A stretch of 64,000 bases of DNA from Bradyrhizobium sp. Gha (lineage in GTDB: Bacteria; Pseudomonadota; Alphaproteobacteria; Rhizobiales; Xanthobacteraceae), in the NCBI RefSeq assembly GCF_900113735.1, contig NZ_FOQM01000002.1, positions 310,001-374,000 on the forward strand, in the 5' to 3' direction. Within the stretch, counting starts at the first letter, position 1, and each line of letters begins with the position of its first letter. The translations under genes and the position numbers were made by a program. Positions 38,228-46,639 of the stretch are shown here, in pieces. The notes beneath the pieces are model-generated. The model searched no databases and was not told the origin of the DNA. It saw only the letters and a program-made list of their open reading frames with translations.

Positions 38228-39586
38228 CTATTTGCCAAACGCCAGCACGTGCAGCCCCAGCCGCTGCCGCACGATCCAGAACAGCAGCACCGTCTCGAAG
38301 GTCAGCGAGATCGAGGTCGCGGCCGCGGCGCCGTGGCCGCCGAAGCGCGGCACCAGCGCGATGCAGAGCACGACGTTCATCACGAACGCCAACGCGTAGG
38401 CCAGCGCGCAGATCTTCTGCTGGCCGAGCATGTTGAGCAGCCGCTCGACCGGCCCGATCGCAGAGCGGACGACCAAGCCAACGGCGGCGACAAACATGAT
38501 GTCGTAGCCGACCACGAATTGCGGCCCGAACAGCCAGAGCAGCGGCTTGCCGAGCGCGAGCAGCGCGGCGGTCGCGGCGAGCGAGGGCCAGAACGTCCAG
38601 GCGATGGCGTGCGCGACATAGGCCGACAGGCGCGCCTTGTCGCCGAGTGCGTTGTATTCGGCGAACCGATGCGCCGTCGTCGCCGACATTGCGTAGTGGA
38701 TGAACGACACCAGCGCCAGCGTCTTCACCACGGCGAAGTAGACGCCGACCTCGTCGGAGGGACGGAATTGCTGGAGCACCAGCACGTCGGTGTAAGACAA
38801 GAGCAGGTAAAAGCTCTCGACCAGCAGGATCGGCAGCGACACTGCGAGCCACCCCCTGATGTCATAAGCCTTGGGGCCGGGCGCGATGCGGTCGGCGAGC
38901 TTGCGGTTCAGCACGACCATCTGCCCGGTCATCGCGATCCACACGGCGCCCGCGCTCGCAACCATCGCGGAAACAGCGCCGAGATGATAGCCGAGCAGGA
39001 AGGCGCCGGCCGTGATGCCGATGATCAGCGCCTGGCGGATGATGAACTGCGGCATCAGGCCGAGTTGCATCCAGTCATGCGAGCGCGCGATGCCGTCCTG
39101 GGTGTTGGCGACGACGAAGGCCGGCAGCGTCATGCAGCCGATATAGAGCGGCAATTCCTCGGCCGGATCGATCCAGGGCGACAGCAGCTTGACGATGCCG
39201 GCAAGGCCGAGTGACACCAGGGTCGAGACGGCGAAGGTGAGCCAGCGGCTGCCGGAGAGAAAGCCGCGCAGCAGCGCATGGTCGTCACTGGTGCGATATT
39301 CCGGAATGATCTTTTGCGCGGAGGCGGAGATGCCGAAGTCCATCATGCTGCCGAGCAGCAGCACCCAGGTCCAGACATAGACATAGATGCCGTAGTCCGA
39401 CGTTCCCATCCAGCGCGCGAGCAGCACCTGCGAAAAATAGGCGAGCCCCGCGCTGATGACGCGAATGATGAAGATGGTGCCGGCCAGCCGCCGCGTCAGC
39501 GAGGCTTCGCTCGAGCCGCCGTTCAACCTGGCACGCAGCCGCGCGGTCAGCCCCGATGGTCCGGTCGTAGCGGGTTCTGCATCCAT
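38228..39586 (-). CDS. Polysaccharide flippase (Wzx/MATE-like membrane protein)
   Basis: A ~452-residue protein with 12-14 hydrophobic segments, matching the lipopolysaccharide/O-antigen flippase (MOP) superfamily. Near the N-terminus AGTIFIIRVISAGLAYFSQVLLARWMG is the usual first helix with the ARWMGTSDYGIY motif. Such proteins flip undecaprenyl-linked oligosaccharides across the inner membrane. No glycosyltransferases are adjacent, so the substrate is open. An in-frame ATG 48 bases upstream is an alternative start. Confidence 0.85.
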   Translation of the reverse strand: MDAEPATTGPSGLTARLRARLNGGSSEASLTRRLAGTIFIIRVISAGLAYFSQVLLARWMGTSDYGIYVYVWTWVLLLGSMMDFGISASAQKIIPEYRTSDDHALLRGFLSGSRWLTFAVSTLVSLGLAGIVKLLSPWIDPAEELPLYIGCMTLPAFVVANTQDGIARSHDWMQLGLMPQFIIRQALIIGITAGAFLLGYHLGAVSAMVASAGAVWIAMTGQMVVLNRKLADRIAPGPKAYDIRGWLAVSLPILLVESFYLLLSYTDVLVLQQFRPSDEVGVYFAVVKTLALVSFIHYAMSATTAHRFAEYNALGDKARLSAYVAHAIAWTFWPSLAATAALLALGKPLLWLFGPQFVVGYDIMFVAAVGLVVRSAIGPVERLLNMLGQQKICALAYALAFVMNVVLCIALVPRFGGHGAAAATSISLTFETVLLFWIVRQRLGLHVLAFGK

Positions 39587-39705
39587 CACGGCCAAGTCGA
39601 AATCCCCAGGCGTCCCGCATCTTGCGGTATCCAAGGATTAGCAACCATTCCTTAAGATTCGGTTGGGTGTTACCAGCGCCGTCGTGGCGAAAGCCAGGAC
39701 CATAC

Positions 39706-40545
39706 CTAGTCCAAATTCGTATTGAACTCGTACGATTTCTCCGGCCCGACCAGCGTGAACTTCAGTGCTGCGCCGTCGGGTTTGACGCCCGGGGGCAGGC
39801 CGTCGAGTTCGAACGAAAATCGCTTCACGCCGGGCGGGCTATGCTCGACCGCGTCAGGAATGGGCAAAGACCATTCGGGACTCGGTCCTTCCACGAACAG
39901 ATTGACCTTGCTGTTCTCGGGCGCGACGACATCGACCACCACGTTCTTCGGGCCGTCGCGCTTGACATCGCGGATGGTCAGCGGATTGGGATCGCCGATA
40001 TTGGCGGGCTTCGGCACGGTGTCGAGCGCCGCGCGCAGATTGGCGTCTTCGGTCGACGCAACATTGTTGAAGCCGAGCTCGATATTGGCCTCGACGGGAA
40101 TGCAGAGCTTTTCGCAGACGGCGTAATTGATCTCGGCACGCAACGTCACCGGCTTGTCGGCGGCCCTGGCGACGATGCGCAAAGGTAGCACGATCTGGTC
40201 GTGATAGCCGATCGAATGGCCGCCTGCGCCGTCGTCGAATTTCAGCGGTGCCGGCCACATCACGGTCACTGCTTCGACATTGTCCGACTTCGAGAAATCG
40301 AACCGCGGCGGAACACCGGAGTCGCCGGGCATGCGCCAGTAGGTTTTCCAGCCGGGCTGGAGCTGGAAGGCGATACCGCCGAGCAGCACTGCGCCGGTCC
40401 GCGATCCCGCCAGCAACCGCACCGCGGAATGTCCGTCGCGCAGCCACGGCGATGCGTCGTCGGCATGGGCCCCCACCGCCAATGACGACGCAAGCAAGGT
40501 TGTCGCGACGCCGATCGCCGCATGCAGGGGAACTCTTGTCAACAT
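39706..40545 (-). CDS. DsbD alpha-domain-like thiol:disulfide interchange protein, secreted
   Basis: A 279-residue exported protein with a signal peptide (residues 1-28, ending VGAHAD). It matches the N-terminal periplasmic domain of DsbD/ScsB: FQLQPGWKTYWRMPGDSGVPP near residue 61, then INYAVCEKLCIPVEANIEL near residue 140, which carries a CxxxC cysteine pair suited to redox exchange. No membrane or thioredoxin domain follows, so it would need a separate electron donor. The next gene downstream on this strand is the flippase, about 120 bases away. Confidence 0.82.
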   Translation of the reverse strand: MLTRVPLHAAIGVATTLLASSLAVGAHADDASPWLRDGHSAVRLLAGSRTGAVLLGGIAFQLQPGWKTYWRMPGDSGVPPRFDFSKSDNVEAVTVMWPAPLKFDDGAGGHSIGYHDQIVLPLRIVARAADKPVTLRAEINYAVCEKLCIPVEANIELGFNNVASTEDANLRAALDTVPKPANIGDPNPLTIRDVKRDGPKNVVVDVVAPENSKVNLFVEGPSPEWSLPIPDAVEHSPPGVKRFSFELDGLPPGVKPDGAALKFTLVGPEKSYEFNTNLD

Positions 40546-40631
40546 GGCACGTCTTTACAAGGTCACCTCGGGCCAAACCATTGAATTGCTTGTGATGGAT
40601 GCGCGCGAATCAAGTCTCTGCAAGCCTTGAT

Positions 40632-40660
40632 TTGACACGGGATCGGCCCGACATCAGGAT
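40632..40660 (+). promoter_or_regulatory. Possible sigma-70 promoter for the YqgE gene
   Basis: A consensus TTGACA is followed after 17 bases by CAGGAT, 28 bases before the YqgE start. The -35 is good and the -10 weak, so this is a suggestion only. Confidence 0.3.
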
Positions 40661-40687
40661 AGGAATTGAAACCGGAGTGCTTCACCG

Positions 40688-41332
40688 ATGGCTCCCACAG
40701 GTAAACGGACGGGCGAAAGCTCCCGCAGGGCAGGCCGCGCGCTCCCCCATTCGGCCGGTTATCTCGACGGCCGGCTCCTGATCGCGATGCCTGTGATGGG
40801 CGACTCCCGCTTCGAGCGCTCGGTCATCTATCTTTGCGCGCATTCGGCTGAGGGCGCGATGGGCATCATCGTCAACCATCCGGCCGGCAGCATCGATTTC
40901 CCGGAGCTGTTGGAGCAGCTCGGTATCATCAAGAAGGGCGAGCACATCAAGCTGCCGCAAAATGCCGAAAGCATGAAGGTGCTGGCCGGCGGCCCGGTCG
41001 ACACCGGCCGCGGCTTCGTGCTGCATTCCAGCGATTTCTACATCGAGCACGCGACACTGCGGATCGACGACGGCGTCTGCCTCACCGCGACCGTCGACAT
41101 CCTGCGCGCGATCGCCAACGGCTCCGGCCCCAAGCACGCCATCCTTGCGCTCGGCTATGCCGGCTGGGCGCCCGGCCAGCTCGAGACCGAGATCCAGAGC
41201 AATGGCTGGCTGCATTGCGACGCCGATGCGGATCTGATCTTCGGCGACGACGTCGACGAGAAATACGGTCGCGCCTTGCGCAAGATCGGCATCGATCCCG
41301 GAATGTTGTCGAACGAGGCCGGGCACGCGTAG
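40688..41332 (+). CDS. YqgE/AlgH family protein (UPF0301)
   Basis: A 214-residue protein of the UPF0301 family. It shows [44 protein letters not shown] sequence (parts: [10 protein letters not shown] and [15 protein letters not shown]), then [14 protein letters not shown] near residue 100 and [21 protein letters not shown] near residue 154. These are the conserved blocks of the family, which has known structures but no settled function. It diverges from the DsbD-like gene. Confidence 0.92.
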   Translation: MAPTGKRTGESSRRAGRALPHSAGYLDGRLLIAMPVMGDSRFERSVIYLCAHSAEGAMGIIVNHPAGSIDFPELLEQLGIIKKGEHIKLPQNAESMKVLAGGPVDTGRGFVLHSSDFYIEHATLRIDDGVCLTATVDILRAIANGSGPKHAILALGYAGWAPGQLETEIQSNGWLHCDADADLIFGDDVDEKYGRALRKIGIDPGMLSNEAGHA

Positions 41333-41363
41333 CGGCTCTCTGCCGTATTCGCGCCACCCACCG

Positions 41364-41468
41364 CTGTCATGCCCCGGCTTGACCGGGGCATCCAGTACCG
41401 CCGCGGCCTCTCGATTCATCACGATCGTCTCGGAGTGACTGGATCGCCCGGTCATGCCGGGCGATGAC
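41364..41468. repeat. Extragenic palindromic repeat, family 1
   Basis: A ~105-base element opening CTGTCATGCCCCGG and closing GCGATGAC. It is very close to the copy at 37084 and placed between the convergent YqgE and dioxygenase genes. The two arms read CCCCGG CTTGA CCGGGG and GCCCGG TCATG CCGGGC. Confidence 0.78.
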
Positions 41469-41497
41469 ACCAATTGCTGAGCGGCGCTGAGCGGCGC

Positions 41498-42385
41498 CTA
41501 CTCGGCCGCCTGTTGCTGCACCGTCGGCTCGGTCCCCGCCACCGTCGCCCTTCGCATGTCGCGCGGTTGCGACTGGTCGTAGCGGCGGACGCGGTGCATG
41601 GTCTGGCGGTTGTCCCACATCACGAGATCATGCAGCTTCCATTTATGGACATAGACGAATTCAGGCTGCGTTGCGTGTTCGTTGAGGTCGCGCAGCAAGA
41701 GCCGTCCCTCCGGCACGCTCATGCCGACGATCTTGCCGGCATGCGATGACAGATACAGCGACTTGCGCCGATGCACGGGATGGGTCCGCACCAGCCGCTG
41801 CAGCACCGGCTTGAACATGATCTTTTCATCGTCGGTATATTCGGTGAAGCCGAGCGATCCGCGCGAATACATCAGTGAGTGTTCGCAGACGAGGTCCTCG
41901 ATCTCCGCCTTGGTCTCGTCGTCGAGCGCGTCATAGGCCGCGCGCATGTCGGCGAACTCGGTGTTGCCGCCTTTCGGGTTCACTACGCGCGCCGACAGCA
42001 GCGAGAATTTTGCCGGGATCGGACGGAACGAGCTGTCGGAATGCCACAGGCAATTGCCCAGATTGAACAGATGCGCGCGGCTGTCCTTCGCCAGTGGCTT
42101 GCCGTCCTTGCCCAGATTGGAGACGTCGTTGAGGCCGGACTGGAGCCGATAGTCCTTCTCCTTCGTCACGGTGCCGCCGCGCGCGTCCTCGCGCTGACCG
42201 AAGTTCAGCGCAAAAGCCATCTGCTGCTCGTCGGTGATGTCCTGGTCGTGGAAGACGAGCACCGCGTATGTGTCCATGGCGGCCTCGACGTCGCGCGCCT
42301 CATCCGGTGTGAGAGGCTTTCGCAGGTCGAGGCCGGAAACCTCGCCGACAAAATGCTTCTGAAGCTGCCGGATGGCGATCGTCAT
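41498..42385 (-). CDS. TauD/TfdA family Fe(II)/2-oxoglutarate dioxygenase
   Basis: A 295-residue oxygenase. The metal facial triad can be seen: H and D in LWHSDSSF near residue 106 and the distal histidine in TMHRVRRYD near residue 272, followed by the 2-oxoglutarate-binding arginine in PRDMRRATVAG. The sequence resembles alpha-ketoglutarate-dependent 2,4-D dioxygenase (TfdA-like) proteins common in Bradyrhizobium. GGGAGAG before this ATG decides against the longer upstream frame. The substrate is unknown; xenobiotic cleavage is only one option. Confidence 0.88.
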   Translation of the reverse strand: MTIAIRQLQKHFVGEVSGLDLRKPLTPDEARDVEAAMDTYAVLVFHDQDITDEQQMAFALNFGQREDARGGTVTKEKDYRLQSGLNDVSNLGKDGKPLAKDSRAHLFNLGNCLWHSDSSFRPIPAKFSLLSARVVNPKGGNTEFADMRAAYDALDDETKAEIEDLVCEHSLMYSRGSLGFTEYTDDEKIMFKPVLQRLVRTHPVHRRKSLYLSSHAGKIVGMSVPEGRLLLRDLNEHATQPEFVYVHKWKLHDLVMWDNRQTMHRVRRYDQSQPRDMRRATVAGTEPTVQQQAAE

Positions 42386-42482
42386 GGCGTCTCTCCCGCG
42401 AACCGCGAGCGGTTGCTCCCGCTCTGTCGATGAAAAAGCTACTCCCGCGCTTGATGATGTCAACGCTCCCTGCGCATGGCTC

Positions 42483-43262
42483 TCACGCGTTTCGGGCCAT
42501 CAGGCCACCATCGACAGGAATCACCGCACCGGTCAGAAACGCCGCCGCCGGAAGACACAGGCTCAGTGCCATATGTGCGACTTCCTCGGGATCGCCATAA
42601 CGTCCGAGTGCGGTGCGGCGCTTGGCGTAGATGGTCTTGTGCTCCTCGGAGATGCGGTCGGTGATCGCGGTGCGGATCGGGCCCGGGCAGATGCAGTTCA
42701 CGGTGATGCCCTCGCGGCCAAGCTCGACCGCGAGCGAGCGCGTGAGGCTCGCGACACCGCCCTTCGCGGCCGAATAGGGGCTGTGGAGCGCGGTGGCGCC
42801 GAGCGCCTCGGTCGAGGCGATGTTGACGATGCGCGGGGACTTCGACTTGCGCAAGTGCGGCAGCGCGGCGCGGATGATGCGCGGATGCGCCGTCAGCATC
42901 ACAGCGATGCCCTTGGCCCAGGCATCTTCGTAACCTTCATCATCGATCGCGACGCGCACGGAGATGCCGGCATTGTTGACGAGGACATCGAGGCCGCCGA
43001 AATGCGCTGCGACATCCTTGACCACGCGCTTGATCTCGCCACCATCGGCGACGTCGAGCTTCCACGCTTTCGCCGACCCACCGCTCGCCGCGATCTCCTT
43101 CGCAACCGCATGTGCCCCTTGCTCGTCATAGTCGGTGACGGCAACGTTGGCGCCTTCAGCCGCAAACACGCGCGCGGTCGCGCGCCCCATGCCGCTCGCC
43201 GCGCCGGTGACGAGAACGGTCAGGCCTTTCACGGAGCGGCTGAGCTCTTTGAATTCGGACAT
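42483..43262 (-). CDS. SDR family oxidoreductase
   Basis: A 259-residue short-chain dehydrogenase. Motifs are TGAASGMG near residue 18, NNAG near residue 94, the active-site serine in NIASTEALG, YSAAKGG near residue 160, and CPGPIRTAIT. The C-terminus has LTGAVIPVDGGL. GAGGAA six bases upstream supports the start. It is divergent from another SDR gene, with tandem repeats in the interval. Substrate not predictable. Confidence 0.9.
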   Translation of the reverse strand: MSEFKELSRSVKGLTVLVTGAASGMGRATARVFAAEGANVAVTDYDEQGAHAVAKEIAASGGSAKAWKLDVADGGEIKRVVKDVAAHFGGLDVLVNNAGISVRVAIDDEGYEDAWAKGIAVMLTAHPRIIRAALPHLRKSKSPRIVNIASTEALGATALHSPYSAAKGGVASLTRSLAVELGREGITVNCICPGPIRTAITDRISEEHKTIYAKRRTALGRYGDPEEVAHMALSLCLPAAAFLTGAVIPVDGGLMARNA

Positions 43263-43329
43263 GCTGTTTCCTCGCGATCTCTTGCTTCTTGTTATGAGAT
43301 TGACGAGGCTGGCATCGATCCCCAGACAG

Positions 43330-43379
43330 GTCAAACAAGCAAACAGTCAAACAAGCAAAACAGTCAAACGAGCAAAACA
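43330..43379. repeat. Three tandem 16-17 bp repeats between divergent SDR genes
   Basis: Units GTCAAACAAGCAAACA, GTCAAACAAGCAAAACA and GTCAAACGAGCAAAACA follow one another directly. The run is purine/A-rich and strongly AT-biased against the surrounding DNA, ending 15 bases before the plus-strand SDR start. Confidence 0.85.
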
Positions 43380-43393
43380 AAAGGGAGGCCGCG

Positions 43394-44131
43394 ATGGCGA
43401 ACGAGCTCGATTTCTCTGGCAAGCAGCTGCTGGTCGTCGGCGGTTCCAGCGGCATCGGCAACGGCATCGCGCAGGCCTTTCGCGCGAGGGGCGCCGATGT
43501 TGCGGTGTGCGGCACGCGCGCTCGCGCAGCGGACTATCAGGCGGAGGAGGGCTCCGATCTCACGGGTCTTGCCTATACGCAGCTCGACGTCAGCGACCCC
43601 GGCGCCGTCGAAGCGTTCAAGCCGTCATTCGAGAAGCTCGATATCCTGGTGCTCGCGCAGGGCGCAGTGCTCTATCGCCGTGGCGAATTCGAGATGACGG
43701 GCTTCCGCACGGTCGTCGAGGTCAATCTGATGAGTCTGATGGCGTGTGCGACGCGTTTTCATTCCATGTTGCGGCATTCCAGGGGCGCACTGATCATGGT
43801 GTCCTCGACCGCGGCCTACCATTCCACCATGGGCAATCCCGCCTACAATGCGTCGAAGACCGGCGCGGTCGGATTGACGCGGACCTTGGGCGAGGCGTGG
43901 GCCGAGGACGGCATCCGCGTCAACGGCATCGCGCCCGGCCTTGTCGACACCAAGATGACGAAGGTGACGACCGACAATCCCAAGCGGCGCGAAGCCGCAT
44001 TGTCACGCATTCCGCTGCGGCGATTGGGCACGCCGTCCGACATGGCGGGCGCCGCGCTGTTCCTGGCCTCGCCGCTGTCGTCGTACATGATCGGACAGAC
44101 ACTCGTGGTCGATGGCGGGCTCATTCTCTAG
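43394..44131 (+). CDS. SDR family oxidoreductase
   Basis: A 245-residue short-chain dehydrogenase. The cofactor motif GGSSGIGNGIA lies near residue 17, the aspartate LDVSDPG near residue 62, a VSSTAAYHS serine block near residue 137, and the catalytic YNASKTG near residue 152, then GIAPGLVDTKMT. It ends GQTLVVDGGLIL. GGGAGG precedes the ATG by six bases. It may act with the divergent SDR and the neighbouring TfdA-like oxygenase on one catabolic substrate, but that is inference. Confidence 0.9.
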   Translation: MANELDFSGKQLLVVGGSSGIGNGIAQAFRARGADVAVCGTRARAADYQAEEGSDLTGLAYTQLDVSDPGAVEAFKPSFEKLDILVLAQGAVLYRRGEFEMTGFRTVVEVNLMSLMACATRFHSMLRHSRGALIMVSSTAAYHSTMGNPAYNASKTGAVGLTRTLGEAWAEDGIRVNGIAPGLVDTKMTKVTTDNPKRREAALSRIPLRRLGTPSDMAGAALFLASPLSSYMIGQTLVVDGGLIL

Positions 44132-44205
44132 GCCAAACTCTCGGTGGCCGTGGAACTGCGCTCCTCCTGATCGGTTACATGGGCAGACCCCCGAGGAGGA
44201 GCATC

Positions 44206-44580
44206 ATGGACAAGGACAGGATCGTCGGATCGGCCAAGGAATTCGCTGGACGCGCAGAAGGCGCCGTCGGTGATCTCGCTGGCGATGGGCAAACCCAGGC
44301 GTCGGGCAAGGCCCGCGAAGCGGCCGGCACCGTGCAGAATCTCTACGGCCAGGCCAAGGACGCCGTGCGTGATGCGGCGGACACCGCCACCAGCTACGCC
44401 AAGGATGCCTATGACAACAGCGGCGAGACCTTCCGGGATGGCTCCAAGGCGATCGCGCAGAAGGTCCAGGACAACCCGCTCGGCGCGCTGCTCGTTGCGG
44501 GCGGCATCGGCTTCGCGCTCGCGCTCCTGATGTCGCGCCCCGCACGTAGACCGCCGCAGCGCTGGCGCTATTACGGCTGA
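44206..44580 (+). CDS. CsbD-like / DUF883-like stress protein
   Basis: A 124-residue protein. The N-terminal ~65 residues match the CsbD family (MDKDRIVGSAKEFAGRAEGAVGDLAGD, KAREAAGTVQNLYGQAKDAVRD), and the C-terminus adds a glycine-rich membrane anchor (GALLVAGGIGFALALLMSRPARR) like that of DUF883. CsbD proteins are general-stress induced. GAGGAG seven bases upstream fixes the start. A long open frame continues upstream but is a shadow of the SDR genes. Confidence 0.87.
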   Translation: MDKDRIVGSAKEFAGRAEGAVGDLAGDGQTQASGKAREAAGTVQNLYGQAKDAVRDAADTATSYAKDAYDNSGETFRDGSKAIAQKVQDNPLGALLVAGGIGFALALLMSRPARRPPQRWRYYG

Positions 44581-44601
44581 GCGATAAACACGCGCTCTCG
44601 T

Positions 44602-44750
44602 GCCCCGGAACGCGCTGCAGCGCCAAAAGCGCTGCTGCGCAGAGCCGGGGCGCATTCTTTTGTGATGTTGGCGTTCTTTTGTGATGTTGTGAGAGGCTGT
44701 GTCCCGGCTCTGTCGCATCACCAAGAGGTGCTGCGCTGCGTCCGGGACAC
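44602..44750. repeat. Two CCGGG-armed palindromes with a direct repeat between them
   Basis: The first palindrome has outer arms GCCCCGG/CCGGGGC (44602-44651) and an inner perfect hairpin GCAGCGC CAAAA GCGCTGC. The second has arms GTGTCCCGG/CCGGGACAC (44699-44750). Between them TTCTTTTGTGATGTTG occurs twice. The stretch separates convergent genes and may end transcription from both sides. Confidence 0.6.
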
Positions 44751-44758
44751 GGAGCCAA

Positions 44759-46492
44759 TTACCGAAGCACTTCCGCCGCCCGCCCGACATTGCCCGGCGG
44801 ACGCGGGATCGCAGGATTCGGGTTGCGCGGTGCAGGTGCCAGTTGACGCGGCGCGGGCTGTGGCGAGCCGAAGCCGAAGAAATCGCGCAAGGATGGCGCG
44901 GCCTGTGCCGGCTGTTGCGGCGGCGCAGGCTTCTTCGCTGCCGGCGGCTTGAGCGGCGCGATCGCGGCGGGCGTGCCGGGCGCGACGGCGGCCGCAGCGC
45001 CCCCATCAGGCGTCGTTGCCGCCATTGGCGTATCGCCCTTGGCCTGCTCGCGGCCGACTTCACGGCGCGGCCAGGCATAATCGTCAGCACGGCCGGCGGG
45101 CGCGGCCAGCGGCTCGCCCTTCACCAGCGTTCTTGCGGCGAGCGCATCGACGGCGGCGGGGCGCGTGCCCGGTCCCCCCAGCAATTGATCGGTCGAGATC
45201 GAGGCTGCGACCAGCGGCACGATCGGCCCGGCCAGCGGCCGCGGCGCGGGTTTGCCGGGCTCGGCGTTGGTGTCGGGCGTTGCGGGCTCGCTCGGCAGCG
45301 CGATCGGGCCGGAACGTCCGGCCAAGAGGCGCGTGATTTCGCGCTCGACATAATGGGCAAGTTTTCGGGCGCCCGGCTTGGTGAAGTAGACGCCGTCATA
45401 GCTGCGCAGCTGGCGGATCTGTCCTTCGAAGTCGGGGCCCTTCTGCAGGAAGCGGCCGGCTTCGTCGACGAAGCCGTCCCAGACATCGACATAGGTGATG
45501 CCGGCCTTGGCCGCGCCCTCGCGGTAGAGCGAATCCAGGAACAGCATGTCGGCGGTGCCCTTCGGCCCGCGAATCGCAGGCAGGCCGACCCAGAGCACCG
45601 GCACGCCCTTGGCCTTGAGGACGTTCGCGAGCTCCTCGATCTTCTTGCTGTAGAGCTCGACCCAGTGGTCGTCGCGGAATTCGTAGACACCGTTCGGGTT
45701 GCGTGTCTTTCCGGGCGCGGCGACCGGCGCGTCGGCGTTTTCGGCGTCGTCCTGCGGCAGGTCGGGATCTGCTGCCGCCTTGTCATCGGCTGCCGTGGTA
45801 TCGGACTTCGCGGTATCGGACTTGGCGGTATCGGACTTGGCGGTATCGGACTTGGCGTCGCCAGGTTTTGCGTCACCTTTTCCTTGCTTGGCGCGCGCGC
45901 CTTTGTCGTTCTTCTTGTCCTTGTCGGCAGGCTTGTCGGATTTGTCGATCGTTTCACGGATCGCGATGCGGTCGTTGAGGCCGAGCATGACGACGATGAC
46001 GTCAGGCTTCTCGGTTTCCAGGATGCCCTTCGCGGCCGCCGCCCAGTCCGAGGGTTCACCCTTCGGCTGGTACTTGATCAGGCCTGACGTTGTCCTGTGC
46101 TTGCGGATCACGCCCATGTCGGGCTGCTCGGCGTAGGCATCCTCCAAGCCATAGGCGAGCCAGTCGGCCATGGCGTCTCCGATCACCAGCACGTTCTTGT
46201 CGGCAACCGTCTCGCGTTTGGCCGGGGCCGGGGCGCGTGAAAAATCCTGGCGCGGGGCCTGCGGCTGCGGCTGCTGCTGGAATGGCGTGAAAAAGTCGCC
46301 ACCGAACCAGCCGCCACCACGTTGTGGCGGCGGTGCAGACCGCTGCGGCGGCGGCCTGCCGAATCCGGGGAAGCTGAAGAACTGCGCGGCAGCCGGTCCC
46401 GCGACCCCGACCATGATCGCAAGCGCCGTCCCGAGCGCGATCAGCGGGCCGGTCTCGGTCACCGCCTTGAAAAAGGATTTTGGCTTCGGCAT
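44759..46492 (-). CDS. SGNH/GDSL hydrolase family protein (DUF459)
   Basis: A 577-residue exported or membrane-anchored protein. A hydrophobic segment near residues 14-38 ends GPAAAQF; a Pro/Gln-rich linker follows. The SGNH/DUF459 domain starts with VLVIGDAMADWLAYGLEDAYAE near residue 101 (GDAMAD replaces the usual GDS-serine motif), continues with VVMLGLNDR and ends with the DGVYFTKPGARKLAHYVE block. The middle carries four AKSDT pentapeptides, and the C-terminal third is Ala/Pro-rich. Relatives act in polysaccharide modification. Whether it is catalytically active is unclear, since the nucleophile appears to be Ala or shifted. Confidence 0.82.
   Translation of the reverse strand: MPKPKSFFKAVTETGPLIALGTALAIMVGVAGPAAAQFFSFPGFGRPPPQRSAPPPQRGGGWFGGDFFTPFQQQPQPQAPRQDFSRAPAPAKRETVADKNVLVIGDAMADWLAYGLEDAYAEQPDMGVIRKHRTTSGLIKYQPKGEPSDWAAAAKGILETEKPDVIVVMLGLNDRIAIRETIDKSDKPADKDKKNDKGARAKQGKGDAKPGDAKSDTAKSDTAKSDTAKSDTTAADDKAAADPDLPQDDAENADAPVAAPGKTRNPNGVYEFRDDHWVELYSKKIEELANVLKAKGVPVLWVGLPAIRGPKGTADMLFLDSLYREGAAKAGITYVDVWDGFVDEAGRFLQKGPDFEGQIRQLRSYDGVYFTKPGARKLAHYVEREITRLLAGRSGPIALPSEPATPDTNAEPGKPAPRPLAGPIVPLVAASISTDQLLGGPGTRPAAVDALAARTLVKGEPLAAPAGRADDYAWPRREVGREQAKGDTPMAATTPDGGAAAAVAPGTPAAIAPLKPPAAKKPAPPQQPAQAAPSLRDFFGFGSPQPAPRQLAPAPRNPNPAIPRPPGNVGRAAEVLR
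45798..45857 (-). repeat. Four 15-bp tandem repeats coding AKSDT
   Basis: Within the DUF459 gene the plus strand reads GTATCGGACTTSGCG four times in a row, coding Ala-Lys-Ser-Asp-Thr on the minus strand. Copy number may vary in frame without breaking the protein. Confidence 0.9.
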
Positions 46493-46639
46493 GCGATCTC
46501 GGGCGCGCGCAAGGGTCTGGAGACAGGTCGATATAATAACGGAATCGGGCGCCAAACGGGCAAGTTCTCTTGCAGATTCCTAGGGAAAATACCGCCGGGC
46601 CGCCAAAATCCCTGATCAGGGTTAGTTTCGCCGCGTTTT

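Noticed and set aside
43330..43379. Tandem repeats as a CRISPR array
   Set aside because: Units are directly adjacent without unique spacers and no cas genes are present.
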